A stretch of DNA of 35,932 bases from an uncultured Treponema sp. (GTDB lineage: Bacteria; Spirochaetota; Spirochaetia; Treponematales; Treponemataceae): contig CAMOIE010000027.1 in the NCBI GenBank assembly GCA_946615905.1, positions 1-35,932 of the forward strand, written 5' to 3'. Position 1 is the first letter of the stretch. Each line of letters begins with the position of its first letter. Of the stretch, positions 14,535 to 23,900 are shown one piece after another. A program made the translations under genes and the position numbers. The notes under the pieces are model-generated. The model was not told the DNA's origin. It saw nothing but the letters and a program-made list of their open reading frames with translations, and did no database searches.

Positions 14535-14631
14535 GTCCTTTTAAATTTTCTGTTACTTTTATAACGTATAATTTTTCAATATAATATCTACGTTTTGTTT
14601 TTTTATCATTAGGTAAGGGAGGTTTCTCATC

Positions 14632-15687
14632 ATGATGAAAAAAAATGTTTTGGCAGCTGCGCTTTTGATTTTTTCTGTGGCTGCCTTCGCTTACAATCCC
14701 CCGGCGGGCGGACAAAATTTATTCCGTCTTACAAGCCCTTGGGGAATAAGCGGTGCCGGTTCGTCTGCCGGCGGTGGAATTTTTTCAGTCACTCCGTCTT
14801 CTGCAATAATCAATCCTGCGCTTACGGCTTTTGAACAAAGACCGGCTGTTTCTGCGGCTGGAACTCTTTTCCACGACAATGACGATTCTGACCATTCTCT
14901 TGGCGGTGCCGCTGAGGGCGGACTTCTTATTCCGACAAGGTGGGGCGTAGGCTCCTTCCTTTTTCAGGGGATTTGGGCGAATTCTGACTCCATGAATTTG
15001 GGAAACAACTTCCACCTTTCTGGAAATTTCTCAAAGGATGTCACGGACAAGGTTTCCTTTGGAATCGGCGGCGATTTTGGCTACCTGCGCTATCATGGTG
15101 ACGGCAGATTTTTCGGTGCCGGAAACTTGGGTTTCTTCTATAATCTCGGTGACATATCCGTATTGAAGAATTTCAGAATCGGGGCGGCTGTAACTAATCT
15201 CGGTAAGGTCTACGGAAGGACAGAATTGTATGGAATCGACGATGGGGATGAGGCTTTGAACTGGCCTGGGCTTGCGACTTTCAGAACCGGGGCTGCCGCA
15301 TCAATAATCGATATGGAAAATTTCAATTTGGGTTTTTCTGCTGACGTTGCTTTCCCAACTTTTCAGAATGTGGTTGCCGACACTGGCCTACAGATTTTGA
15401 TTGCCAGGGCATTAAAAATCTCAACGTCATGGCAGTTCGATATGAGGGAATTCAAAAATCATGCCAAGAACCTTATGCCGTCTGTCGGGTTGAGCTACAG
15501 GTTCGCCTTCCATTCCAACAAAGGCTCTGTGCTTGCCGACAACGGTTGGGCTGAAAGCGAGATGACCGTGGCGACTGCCTGGCAGAGAATGTACAAGCAC
15601 GTAGACGCATACAGCGGTGGCGTGATTTTGAATTTAGGACTTAAAGACTCTGATGCTCCTGAAGTAAGGATGTGGGGAGAAAAATAA
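14632..15687 (+). CDS. Outer-membrane beta-barrel protein, UPF0164/FadL-like
   Basis: The 351-residue product has a clear signal peptide (MMKKNVLAAALLIFSVAAFA, cleavage before YNPP) and then alternating, glycine- and aromatic-rich strands typical of an outer-membrane barrel. The N-terminal region GISGAGSSAGGGIF followed by SSAIINPALTAF resembles the plug region of FadL/PorV-type barrels and of treponemal UPF0164 proteins; that subfamily call is from pattern memory. A strong AAGGGAGG (14615-14622) precedes the ATG. The stop codon shares one base with the ATG of the Ig/OmpA gene (TAATG), so the two are translated together and probably act together in the envelope. Confidence 0.6.
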   Translation: MMKKNVLAAALLIFSVAAFAYNPPAGGQNLFRLTSPWGISGAGSSAGGGIFSVTPSSAIINPALTAFEQRPAVSAAGTLFHDNDDSDHSLGGAAEGGLLIPTRWGVGSFLFQGIWANSDSMNLGNNFHLSGNFSKDVTDKVSFGIGGDFGYLRYHGDGRFFGAGNLGFFYNLGDISVLKNFRIGAAVTNLGKVYGRTELYGIDDGDEALNWPGLATFRTGAAASIIDMENFNLGFSADVAFPTFQNVVADTGLQILIARALKISTSWQFDMREFKNHAKNLMPSVGLSYRFAFHSNKGSVLADNGWAESEMTVATAWQRMYKHVDAYSGGVILNLGLKDSDAPEVRMWGEK

Positions 15688-18600
15688 TGAAAAAGATTTT
15701 GACGGCCGGAATTTTCTCACTTTTGATTTCCGGCGGAATTTGGGCTGAAAAAGGGCCGATTTATATTTCACCGAATAATGACGGTGTTCAGGATGTCCTG
15801 ACTGTTCCGATTGAAATCAAGGACAAGCGCTATGTCAAGGAATGGGCCTTCCGTATTTACGATGAAAACGGAAAAGTTGTCCGCACAATCGGCAATAAAG
15901 AGAACCGCATGACGAAAGTCACCGTGAAGAATTTCTTCAACCAGCTCTTTAGCCCCAAAGTCGGCATTTCTGTCCCGCCCACGGTTTCTTGGAACGGAAT
16001 AATGGACAACGGCGAAATCGCTCCTGACGGAAAATATTTTTATGCACTCAGCGCGATTGACGACAATGGAAATTCCGCTACGACTGCCCGCCTTTGCGTA
16101 ATCGTTGACAATACTCCCCCTGAAGTTACGGTCGACCAGCCTCATGGCGATGGAAAAATCTTCGGCGAGGGGGCAAAGTCTGCTTTGTCTGTAAGCCAGT
16201 CCGGTTCTTCTGAGGACTTGTGGACTGCCGAATTTACGGACGTAAGCGGAAAAGCCGTCCGCTCGTATAAATGGACGAATTCTGCACCACTTTCTTTTGA
16301 CTGGTACGGAACTGACGACAACGGCGCTCCTTTGGCTGACGGCGTTTACAATTACAAAATCTACGCAAGAGACCGTGCGGGAAACGTTTCTGCTCCCGCC
16401 GGAATCTCAAATATAATCTTCTCTGCTGAAAAACCTGCGACAAATATTGTTCTGGCAAGTGGCCGCTATTTTTCAACGGACTCCAAGAGCAAAATCAACT
16501 CAGTAAAATTCTACGTTACAATTCCCATTCCTGACGCAAAGACAGGAAACAAGCTTGTCGAATGGAATATTTCAGTCCATTCAAAAGATGGAAAAATCGT
16601 CAGAACTTTCAAGGGTACTGCAAATCCACCGGCTGAGCTGACATTTGACGGAAAGACTGACTCTGCCGCCTTTGCTGATGAAGGCTCCTATTATGCCCGC
16701 GTCACCGCAAAATATTTGAACGGCTTTGAGCCTGACCCGATAAATTCCCCAGTTTTCGTAATCGACAGGACCCCGCCCCAGGCTGCGGTTCTTGCCTCTG
16801 GGAAGACTTTCGGAGCCGGAGAGCAGAAGACGCTTTCTGTAAAACAGCAGATTTCAGAGAATCAAGGTTCTCCGATTACAAACTGGACTGGTAAGATTGT
16901 CGATTCAAACGGAAAAACTGTCCGCACATGGCTTTTTGGTGAGTATCCGATTGAGAATGTCGTATGGGACGGTCTTGACGACAACAATATGATTGCCCCT
17001 GACGGCTCTTACTCTTATATTTTGTCCGCGACTGACATGGCCGGAAATCCTGCGACCTTGCAGACACAGAGCTTTGCCCTCGACACAAGCAAGACTGAAA
17101 TCATGCTTGCTGCGAACACAGAAGCTTTCAATCCCAAGGGAGACCGCGCCCACAATTCTGTGACTCTCACGCCGATTGTTAAGACCGGTTCTACGGTCAG
17201 CCGCTATGAATTGAAAATCCAGTCCTCCGACGGAAAAACTGTCTGGAGCCAGTCTGCCGAAAAAGCCCTGCCCGACTCATTTGTATGGAATGGAACTTCA
17301 TCTGACGGAAGTCAGGCTGCCGATGGAAAATATCAGGCACTTCTTGAGACACTTTCTGTAAACGGTTCTTCTGCAAAGACCTCAAGTCAGTCATTCGTCT
17401 TGGATTCACTTGCTCCGACAGTTGAAGCAAAGCTGGCTTACAATATTTTCAGCCCGGAGGGAGATTCAAGAAAAGATACTCTGCCGGTTGAGGTAAAATC
17501 TTCAAATGAGGAAAAGTGGACTGCCGTAATTTCTGACGCAAAAAACAATGCGGTAAGAACTTACAGCTGGACAGGAAACATTCCTTCATTTGCATGGGAC
17601 GGAACTGATGATTCAGGCAACAAGGCCGCTGACGGCTCTTATACAATCACTTTCTCTTCTCAGGATGCCGCCGGAAATGCGACTGTCGTAAAAACTCCTG
17701 CATTTGCTCTGGACAAGCGTGAGACCAAGGCCTACGTTACTGCTGAATACGATGCCTTTAGTCCTAACGGTGACGGAAATCTCGATAGCCAGAAAATCGA
17801 CATGAGACTTTCTCTCTCAGAAGGAATTGAAAAATGGTCGTTCGGAATCTATTCTCCAGAAGGAAAACTGGTCCGCGAATGGAACGAAAAGTCAGGAAAA
17901 ATTCCCGCAAACCTCGAATGGAACGGAAAGTCTTCTGATTCAGATGAAAAGGTAGTTGAGGGAATCTTCTCTGGAAAACTGCACATCGAGTATGCAAAGG
18001 GAAATGTCGTGGACACTGGCACTAATGCCTTTATCTGTACGGTAACGCCTCCTGTCCTTTCTGTAAGGACTTCACCTGAATACTTCAGCCCGGACAATGA
18101 CGGTGAGAACGATGACCTCTTTATTCAGCTCAAGGCTGCAAGTCTTTTGCCGCTTAAAAATTGGTCGTTTACGATAAAAGACCCTGCGAATGGAAAAACT
18201 TTCTGGTCAACAAAAGGAAAGTCTTCAATCACCGAGCAGATTGTCTGGGACGGTCGCGGAAACAACGGTGAACTTGTCCAGTCTGCTATGGACTACCCGT
18301 ATACATTCACCGTTACTGACAGCCTTGGAATGACAAGTTCTGTCGATGGAAAAATTGCGGTTGACGTTCTTCTTATCCGTGACGGCGACAAACTCAAGAT
18401 GGCTGTTCCTGCCATTATTTTCCGCTCCAACCATGCTGACTTTGGACTTACAAAGAAAGATGGGGACGGAGGACTCACCCAGGCTCAGGTGAACAACAAC
18501 GTGCGCGTCCTCAAGCGTATCGCCCAGATTTTGAACAAATTCAAGAATTACACGGTAACTGTTGAAGGACATGCGAACAATGTTACCGGCACGGAGGAAG

Positions 18601-18809
18601 AGGAAACTTCTACGGCCAACGGTAATATCCCGCTGGAGCCGCTTTCAAAGGAAAGGGCAGAGTTTGTCGTTGACCAGCTCTCCGAATACGGGGTCACAAA
18701 AGCCCGCCTGAGTGCAGTCGGACGCGGTGGACGCCAACCTGTAGTTCCCCGCAGCGACCGCGACAACTGGTGGAAGAACCGCCGTGTTGAATTCATTTTG
18801 AATAAATAA
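15687..18809 (+). CDS. Ig-like repeat protein with C-terminal OmpA domain
   Basis: A 1040-residue exported protein (signal peptide ending GGIWA at about residue 20). The body is a chain of FlgD-like Ig domains, each with a WNG/WDGTDD turn and ADGSYTY...D.AGN strand pair. At several domain borders stands an acidic loop like SPNNDGVQD (28), SPEGDSRKD (about 588), SPNGDGNLD (about 691) and SPDNDGEND (about 800), which looks like a calcium-binding loop and resembles the motif of Bacteroidetes gliding/type B C-terminal domains. Residues about 931-1040 are an OmpA peptidoglycan-binding domain (VEGHANN, LSKERAEFVVDQLSEYGV, VGRGG, NRRVEFIL). It probably spans the periplasm and ties the barrel encoded upstream to the wall (inference). 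Confidence 0.8.
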   Translation: MKKILTAGIFSLLISGGIWAEKGPIYISPNNDGVQDVLTVPIEIKDKRYVKEWAFRIYDENGKVVRTIGNKENRMTKVTVKNFFNQLFSPKVGISVPPTVSWNGIMDNGEIAPDGKYFYALSAIDDNGNSATTARLCVIVDNTPPEVTVDQPHGDGKIFGEGAKSALSVSQSGSSEDLWTAEFTDVSGKAVRSYKWTNSAPLSFDWYGTDDNGAPLADGVYNYKIYARDRAGNVSAPAGISNIIFSAEKPATNIVLASGRYFSTDSKSKINSVKFYVTIPIPDAKTGNKLVEWNISVHSKDGKIVRTFKGTANPPAELTFDGKTDSAAFADEGSYYARVTAKYLNGFEPDPINSPVFVIDRTPPQAAVLASGKTFGAGEQKTLSVKQQISENQGSPITNWTGKIVDSNGKTVRTWLFGEYPIENVVWDGLDDNNMIAPDGSYSYILSATDMAGNPATLQTQSFALDTSKTEIMLAANTEAFNPKGDRAHNSVTLTPIVKTGSTVSRYELKIQSSDGKTVWSQSAEKALPDSFVWNGTSSDGSQAADGKYQALLETLSVNGSSAKTSSQSFVLDSLAPTVEAKLAYNIFSPEGDSRKDTLPVEVKSSNEEKWTAVISDAKNNAVRTYSWTGNIPSFAWDGTDDSGNKAADGSYTITFSSQDAAGNATVVKTPAFALDKRETKAYVTAEYDAFSPNGDGNLDSQKIDMRLSLSEGIEKWSFGIYSPEGKLVREWNEKSGKIPANLEWNGKSSDSDEKVVEGIFSGKLHIEYAKGNVVDTGTNAFICTVTPPVLSVRTSPEYFSPDNDGENDDLFIQLKAASLLPLKNWSFTIKDPANGKTFWSTKGKSSITEQIVWDGRGNNGELVQSAMDYPYTFTVTDSLGMTSSVDGKIAVDVLLIRDGDKLKMAVPAIIFRSNHADFGLTKKDGDGGLTQAQVNNNVRVLKRIAQILNKFKNYTVTVEGHANNVTGTEEEETSTANGNIPLEPLSKERAEFVVDQLSEYGVTKARLSAVGRGGRQPVVPRSDRDNWWKNRRVEFILNK

Positions 18810-18817
18810 TTTCTTAG

Positions 18818-18840
18818 CCGGCCAACTTGGCCGGTTTTTT
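18818..18840 (+). terminator. Rho-independent terminator of the envelope operon
   Basis: CCGGCCAA and TTGGCCGG form a perfect stem (18818-18834), then six Ts. The T-run overlaps the stop codon of the convergent methyltransferase gene. On the opposite strand no T-run follows, so it serves only the plus strand. Confidence 0.88.
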
Positions 18841-19612
18841 AGTTTTTGAGAATATCCACAAGATGGGAACTTGCCCCTAAGAGGTCTGTCCGCTCGGCGT
18901 TTGCAAGCTGCCATTTTTTGAAGCAGTCGAAAGTCTCCCCGTCCATGGCGTTAAGCTCTGTCCTCATGTAGTCGGCAGGTCCGTCCGGGGCTATTATTTT
19001 TATTCTTTCCAAGCCTGATTTTTGGTTTAGGGCGTTGATTTCATCTATTGTCAGATATGAATACAGGTCTTCTTCTGTAGGCTTGAGTTGAAAATCTTGG
19101 GTCAGTTTTCCGGCCTCAATCAGATTTTTGACCTGATTTTTTTTGAAGGCGTACTGAATCATCGAATAGGCGTAGCCTGTGTAGGCTGCGAAAATCACGC
19201 CGCCTTTTTTTGTTACACGCCTGGCTTCCGCAAAAACTTTTAGGCGGTCTTCAACGGACGCTAGGTGGTAGAGGGGACCGAAAATCAGCGTTATGTCAAA
19301 AGTTTCATCGTCGAGAAAGTGCAGGTCTCTGGCGTCTCCCGGCCAGATGTTGACGTTTTTTTGATGCTTGCTTTCAAGGACTTTTACGTTGCGGGGGGAA
19401 AGCTCCACGGATGTGAGAATGTGGCCTTCCTGGGCGAGTGGAACTGAGTAAGCCCCGGTTCCCGCGCCCAAGTCGAGGATTTTTAGCGTCCTTCCCGCCG
19501 GAATGAAGTCGTGTATGTATTTCATCGTGACGAAAAACTCAACCTGCCCGTGCCTGGTCTTTAAGCGGTGGTCCTCATCGAATTTCTCGTAGTACTGCTG
19601 GATTTTGTTCAT
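18839..19612 (-). CDS. Class I SAM-dependent methyltransferase
   Basis: The 257 residues hold the Rossmann methyltransferase core: motif I ILDLGAGTGAYSVPLA (about 45-60), an acidic end of strand 2 (LTSVELSP), GDARDLHFLDDETFD for adenine contacts, and post-I LIFGPLYHL. Members of this type methylate small molecules or unknown substrates; nothing here decides which. The ATG overlaps the stop of the S58 peptidase gene (ATGA at 19609-19612), so the two are translationally coupled and co-transcribed. No membrane or export signal is present. Confidence 0.8.
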   Translation of the reverse strand: MNKIQQYYEKFDEDHRLKTRHGQVEFFVTMKYIHDFIPAGRTLKILDLGAGTGAYSVPLAQEGHILTSVELSPRNVKVLESKHQKNVNIWPGDARDLHFLDDETFDITLIFGPLYHLASVEDRLKVFAEARRVTKKGGVIFAAYTGYAYSMIQYAFKKNQVKNLIEAGKLTQDFQLKPTEEDLYSYLTIDEINALNQKSGLERIKIIAPDGPADYMRTELNAMDGETFDCFKKWQLANAERTDLLGASSHLVDILKN

Positions 19613-20580
19613 GATTCCACCGATTTTACTGCGTCCAAAATCGCATCCTGCATGGCTTGGGCGGCCAAGGCTCCGGCGACGTTGATGTCCGACTTGACTT
19701 TCTCCTTGCCGGGAAGAACCGAGGAGCAGGCGTAGATTGTGTCGCCGTCAAAGTTTGTGGAGACCGGCCGGATGCAGCGGGCGTAGGCGTTCTGAGCCAT
19801 GGCCGCGATTTTTGCAAGTTCGTTTTTGGCGAAGTCCCCGTTTGTGACGATTATGCCGATTGTGGTGTTTGACCTGCGCCCGGCTGCTGACTGCGACTCA
19901 GACTTTTTTTGAAGCTCATAAAAGGAGTCCATGAAGTCCGAGAATGGGGCAAGATTTCCGTCACTGCCTTTTAAGCCTGAGATTTTTTTGCCGCTTGAAG
20001 GGTCAAAAAGGTCTCCTAGGGCGTTGACGATGACAGCGGCTCCTACAAGCAAATCTCCGAGTTTGTAAGCTGCGTAGCCGATTCCTGTTTTGGAACAAAG
20101 TTCCATTCCTCGGATTTTGCCGCAGGTCGCCCCACGGCCGCCACCGACACTGCCTGAGACCGGATTTGATTTTTCAAGTGCGGCGAGACAGGCTTTTTTG
20201 CCCATTTTGGAATCCGGGCGGATTTTTGCGGAGCCAAGGCCTAAATCGTAGATACATGACTGGACGACGATTGGAACTAGGGCGGCTCCTGTCTGGAAGC
20301 CTATATTATTTTCCTCAAGGGCGGACATAACTCCATCAGAAGCTGCAAGACCGTAGGCTGACCCTCCTGAAAGGACTACCGCGTTCACCGGAGTGGGGGC
20401 GGTCTCGCTCATGATTACGGGAGTTTCGCGGGATGCGGGGCCTCCGCCTGAGATATCCGCTCCGGCAGTGGCAGTGCCAGGAAAATAAAAGACAGTCACG
20501 CCGGTCTGGGCGGAGTCGTCTTGAGCGTTGCCCACGCGGACAAAATCCAAATCTGAAAAATCAATTTTTGTCGGAAGCAT
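19609..20580 (-). CDS. P1/S58-family peptidase, NylC/DmpA-like
   Basis: The 323-residue protein belongs to the self-cleaving N-terminal nucleophile group that includes DmpA aminopeptidase and NylC oligomer hydrolase. The signatures are GGGPASRETPV (about 45-55), NAVVLSGGSAYGLAASDGVM (about 66-85), GSVGGGRGATCGK and GRRSNTTIGIIVTN (about 235-248). In NylC the chain is cut between Asn and Thr of an NTT motif and the Thr becomes the nucleophile; here Asn238/Thr239 would be the site. The true substrate is unknown. ATG 20580 is chosen over 20622 because TATAAT ends six bases before it. It heads an operon with the methyltransferase. Confidence 0.85.
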   Translation of the reverse strand: MLPTKIDFSDLDFVRVGNAQDDSAQTGVTVFYFPGTATAGADISGGGPASRETPVIMSETAPTPVNAVVLSGGSAYGLAASDGVMSALEENNIGFQTGAALVPIVVQSCIYDLGLGSAKIRPDSKMGKKACLAALEKSNPVSGSVGGGRGATCGKIRGMELCSKTGIGYAAYKLGDLLVGAAVIVNALGDLFDPSSGKKISGLKGSDGNLAPFSDFMDSFYELQKKSESQSAAGRRSNTTIGIIVTNGDFAKNELAKIAAMAQNAYARCIRPVSTNFDGDTIYACSSVLPGKEKVKSDINVAGALAAQAMQDAILDAVKSVES

Positions 20581-20586
20581 AAAAAG

Positions 20587-20592
20587 ATTATA
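20587..20592 (-). promoter_or_regulatory. -10 box of the S58 peptidase operon, leaderless layout
   Basis: A perfect TATAAT on the minus strand ends six bases before the ATG at 20580. A 4/6 match to -35 (TTAAAA, 20610-20615) lies 17 bases away. No Shine-Dalgarno is present. Confidence 0.55.
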
Positions 20593-20619
20593 GCAAAAAT
20601 ACGGGATTTTTTTAAATGC

Positions 20620-20846
20620 CACGCGGATTTGCCGCTTGAAACTTCGCCTTCGGCTTGTTGCGAAAACAGCCTAACGGGAATGGCTAGTTTAAGAATGCGA
20701 GCGGCGTTAACCGCGAGCCAATCCGTGTGATAAAAAAATCTTGTGCTGAGAAAAAAGAAACTTCTTTTTTTGAAAAGACTGCGCACGGCTTGTAGGGGCG
20801 AAGTAGCCGCTTGCGGCTATGAGGGTGACTGAACCCCGGAAAGCCG
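20620..20846. repeat. Intergenic mosaic upstream of the giant gene
   Basis: CACGCGGATT (20620-20629) and AATCCGTGTG (20720-20729) form a 9/10 inverted pair spanning 110 bases. Then GGGGCG (20795-20800), a TAGCCGC-TT-GCGGCTA hairpin (20804-20819) and GAACCCCGGA (20831-20840) repeat the frame found at 9709-9778 with a different stem. From 20847 to 20955 I see only an AT-rich leader. Confidence 0.6.
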
Positions 20847-20955
20847 CTTGCAAAGGAATTTGCGCCCGAAAAATTGTATCTTTAGTGCTTTTAAAAACTT
20901 TCCGATATTAGAAGAGACAAACTGTCTGCCGGAGAAAATTACGTTTTCGCTCAAA

Positions 20956-23900
20956 GTGTCCAAAAAATCATTTTTCTCAAAAGTCGCCGCGATTTTATTT
21001 TTCCTTGCGGCCGCCCATGCTTGGACATACACATACACTTGGGCTGGCGGGGCTGACGGAAACTGGGAGAACGCCTCAAACTGGACTTCCTCCGACGGCG
21101 GCACTGGATATCCGGGGGCAGGAGACACCGTTCGTGTTCAAAGCAACTCGACAATCCACTTGGGAAGCTCGGTTTCAGTTGATAGCATGTTTCTCGGCTC
21201 TATGGGCAAGGATTATTCAATCACATTGGATTTGGAAGGGCATTCCCTTGATGTGACCAATATGTTCTCGTTGGGGGAAACGGGGATTGGCGGAGACCCG
21301 ACCAACGTCAATGTGACGCTTACAGACGGATCTGTAAATCTGTATAACCTTGATTTTGCGAACGATGGCATAGACGAGCTTATTCTGAACGGCGTGGAGC
21401 TGAAAATCACTGGCACTTACTATATTGACGGGGCTGCTGGGGCCAGGATAATCTCAACTAACGGAACTGGAAACGTGATTGACGTTAGCGGGGCGACGGC
21501 TTTTTCAGATAGCGGGGCGACAATCATAAACATAATCCCACCTACCTCCGATGTGACTGTAGTCGGGGTTGGTGATGACTTCACTTGGACTGGGGCGTTT
21601 GACTCTGACTGGTCAAATGCTGCGAACTGGTCTGGAAGTGCGGTTCCAGATTCTGCGGCGGTCGTGGTTATCCCGGCCGGGCGGACGATTTATCCTGTGC
21701 TCTCGGCTGATGCGGAGGCGGGAAAAATCACCGTTAAGAGCGGGGCTAGCTTGGGCTGTGGCAACAAATCTCTGACCATAACCCTGTCCTTGCAAAATGA
21801 CGGGGCAATTACGGCGGATTCCGGCACGATTTCCGCGGAAGATTATTCTGGCTCCGGTTCTTTTACAGGCGGCTCTAGCAACCTGACTTTGACCGGTGAT
21901 TTTACTAACACTGGAACTTTTACAGGCGGCTCCGTGATTTTTGCGGGAAGCTCAGCCCAGACATTAACGAATTCTGGCAGTGCGACTTTCGGCAATTTCA
22001 CGGTGAATTCCGGTGCGTCCGTTTCGACTTCCTCCTCGTTTAATGTCAGCGGAAACTTTACCAACGGGGAAAATTTTTCGGCTTCAGGCGGAAGAATTAA
22101 GATGACAGGAACCGGCGTAGCTTTTGCAGGCGGCGGTGGAACTTTCAACTCTTTTGAATACGCCCCTTCCGCATCGTCATCTTCAATTGAAGTGACTGGA
22201 GCCAATACTTTTGCGGATTTTTCCTGTACGGTCGCTTCCTCATCGGTCACTATTTCGGACTCGAACACAATCGCCTCTTTTGAGATGACATCTCCCGGCG
22301 GAACTTTGACTTTGAACGCTGAGCAGGCTGTCTCATCCTCCTTGACTTTGGCGGGGGCTACCTCTGGCAATTTGACTGTGAAAGGCTCTTCCGGGGGATT
22401 TTCTTTTGCGGACTCAGTTTCAAGGTCTGCTGCTTACCTGAACATTTCCAGAAACTCAAAAAATGACTCCTCTAGTGACCCGCAGATTAACTCTGCTTCC
22501 GGTGATATTTATTTTGTTGCGGAAAATTCAAAATTTGACTACACGATTTTATATGGCGAATACAACAATTGGATTGTCCTGAATCCAGACATGACCTTCA
22601 CTTGGACGGGCGACTCTTCTTCTGACTGGGGGGAAGCCTCAAACTGGGATATAGGACTTGTTCCGGGGCTGGCCTCGACTTTTGCAGGTCTTTCTACTTC
22701 CGGCTATGCTGTTTTGATTCCTGACTCCGTGACAAGTGGCAACTGGCCGGAAATCCTGTCATCGGACTCCGCCTCTTATTCCGTGAAGAGTCTTTCGGTC
22801 GGGGAGGGGGCAAGGACTTCCGAACTTACAATCTCAAATTCTTCTGGTCTTACAGTTTCTGGAGGACTTGGCAGACTTACGAATTTCGGAACGATTTCCT
22901 ATTCTTCTTCTGGCAGAATCACGGACGGCTCCTCTTTTATAAACGATACTGGAAATTCTGGAAGCGTAAAATATACTGGTGGCACGAACTTGATTCTCTC
23001 AACTCAGGGAGGAGATGACTACGCCAATTTGATAATCGATTCGACCGCGGCTATATCTTCCGGCTCTGAAGTGACCGTTTCCAGCAAGGCTGAAATTTCA
23101 GGCACTGTCAGCGGGGTGACTTCCCTTTCTGTTGCAGGCGAGGCTGAAATCAATGCTGATGTGACTACAAGCGGAGCCCAGACTTATTCAGACAAAATCA
23201 CGGGAACTTCCTTCAACCTGACGGCAAGCATAATAGAATTGAACGGCGGCTCTGTGGAAACGAGCGGAAATCAGCTTTATTCAGGAAAAGTCACTTCAAG
23301 CGGCGACATTTCTTTTGAGGGACTTGCCGCTGGCAGCAAAATCATATTCAACGGCTCGTCTGTTGAGACTTCCGGTATCCAGCTTTATCTTTCCGATGTT
23401 GAAGTGGTGACTGATTGTTCTTTTTCTGGAACGGCGATTCAGCTTGCTAAAAGTTTTGTCACTGTCGTCTCTGCGACTTTGACTGCTGACACTTACATTT
23501 ATGGATCTGCACCTGCCTCAATCGGAGGAGGAAGCGGATCAATCACGATTTCTGCCGACTTGCACATAGCGGCGGCCCCTTCAAAGGCAATAACGATTTC
23601 TTCTTTGCTTTCGGCAAGAAATTTTATTTTGTACAGCGGGTCTGTAACTGCTAACGCGGATATTTCCTCTGCACAAGATGTCGTTCTTTTTGGTCCTGCC
23701 TACTCAGCTGACGACACGGCGACAGATTCTCCCTCTGGCGTGGCCGGTCTTTTTGCCTACGATAATTCAGGGCGAAAAAAAGCGGCTTCGGCAACTTTGG
23801 TTTCTTCACTTCCTTCATCGACGGGGACTTTTGCCACGAACGGGGGCAGCATGACTGTTTCTGACGGAAAGACTTTGACCGCCGGAGCCAATTTCTATGC

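Noticed and set aside
14440..14544. A 34-codon frame MADSYSKRKSESTEGK... within the small-RNA candidate
   Set aside because: It has no ribosome-binding site, reads through the terminator stem and T-run, and ends in a Phe-rich stretch made by the Ts.
21843..22370. Long minus-strand frame (175 codons) inside the giant gene
   Set aside because: Antisense of Ser/Thr-rich codons commonly gives open frames rich in Glu, Val and Pro; no start signal and full overlap with a supported gene.
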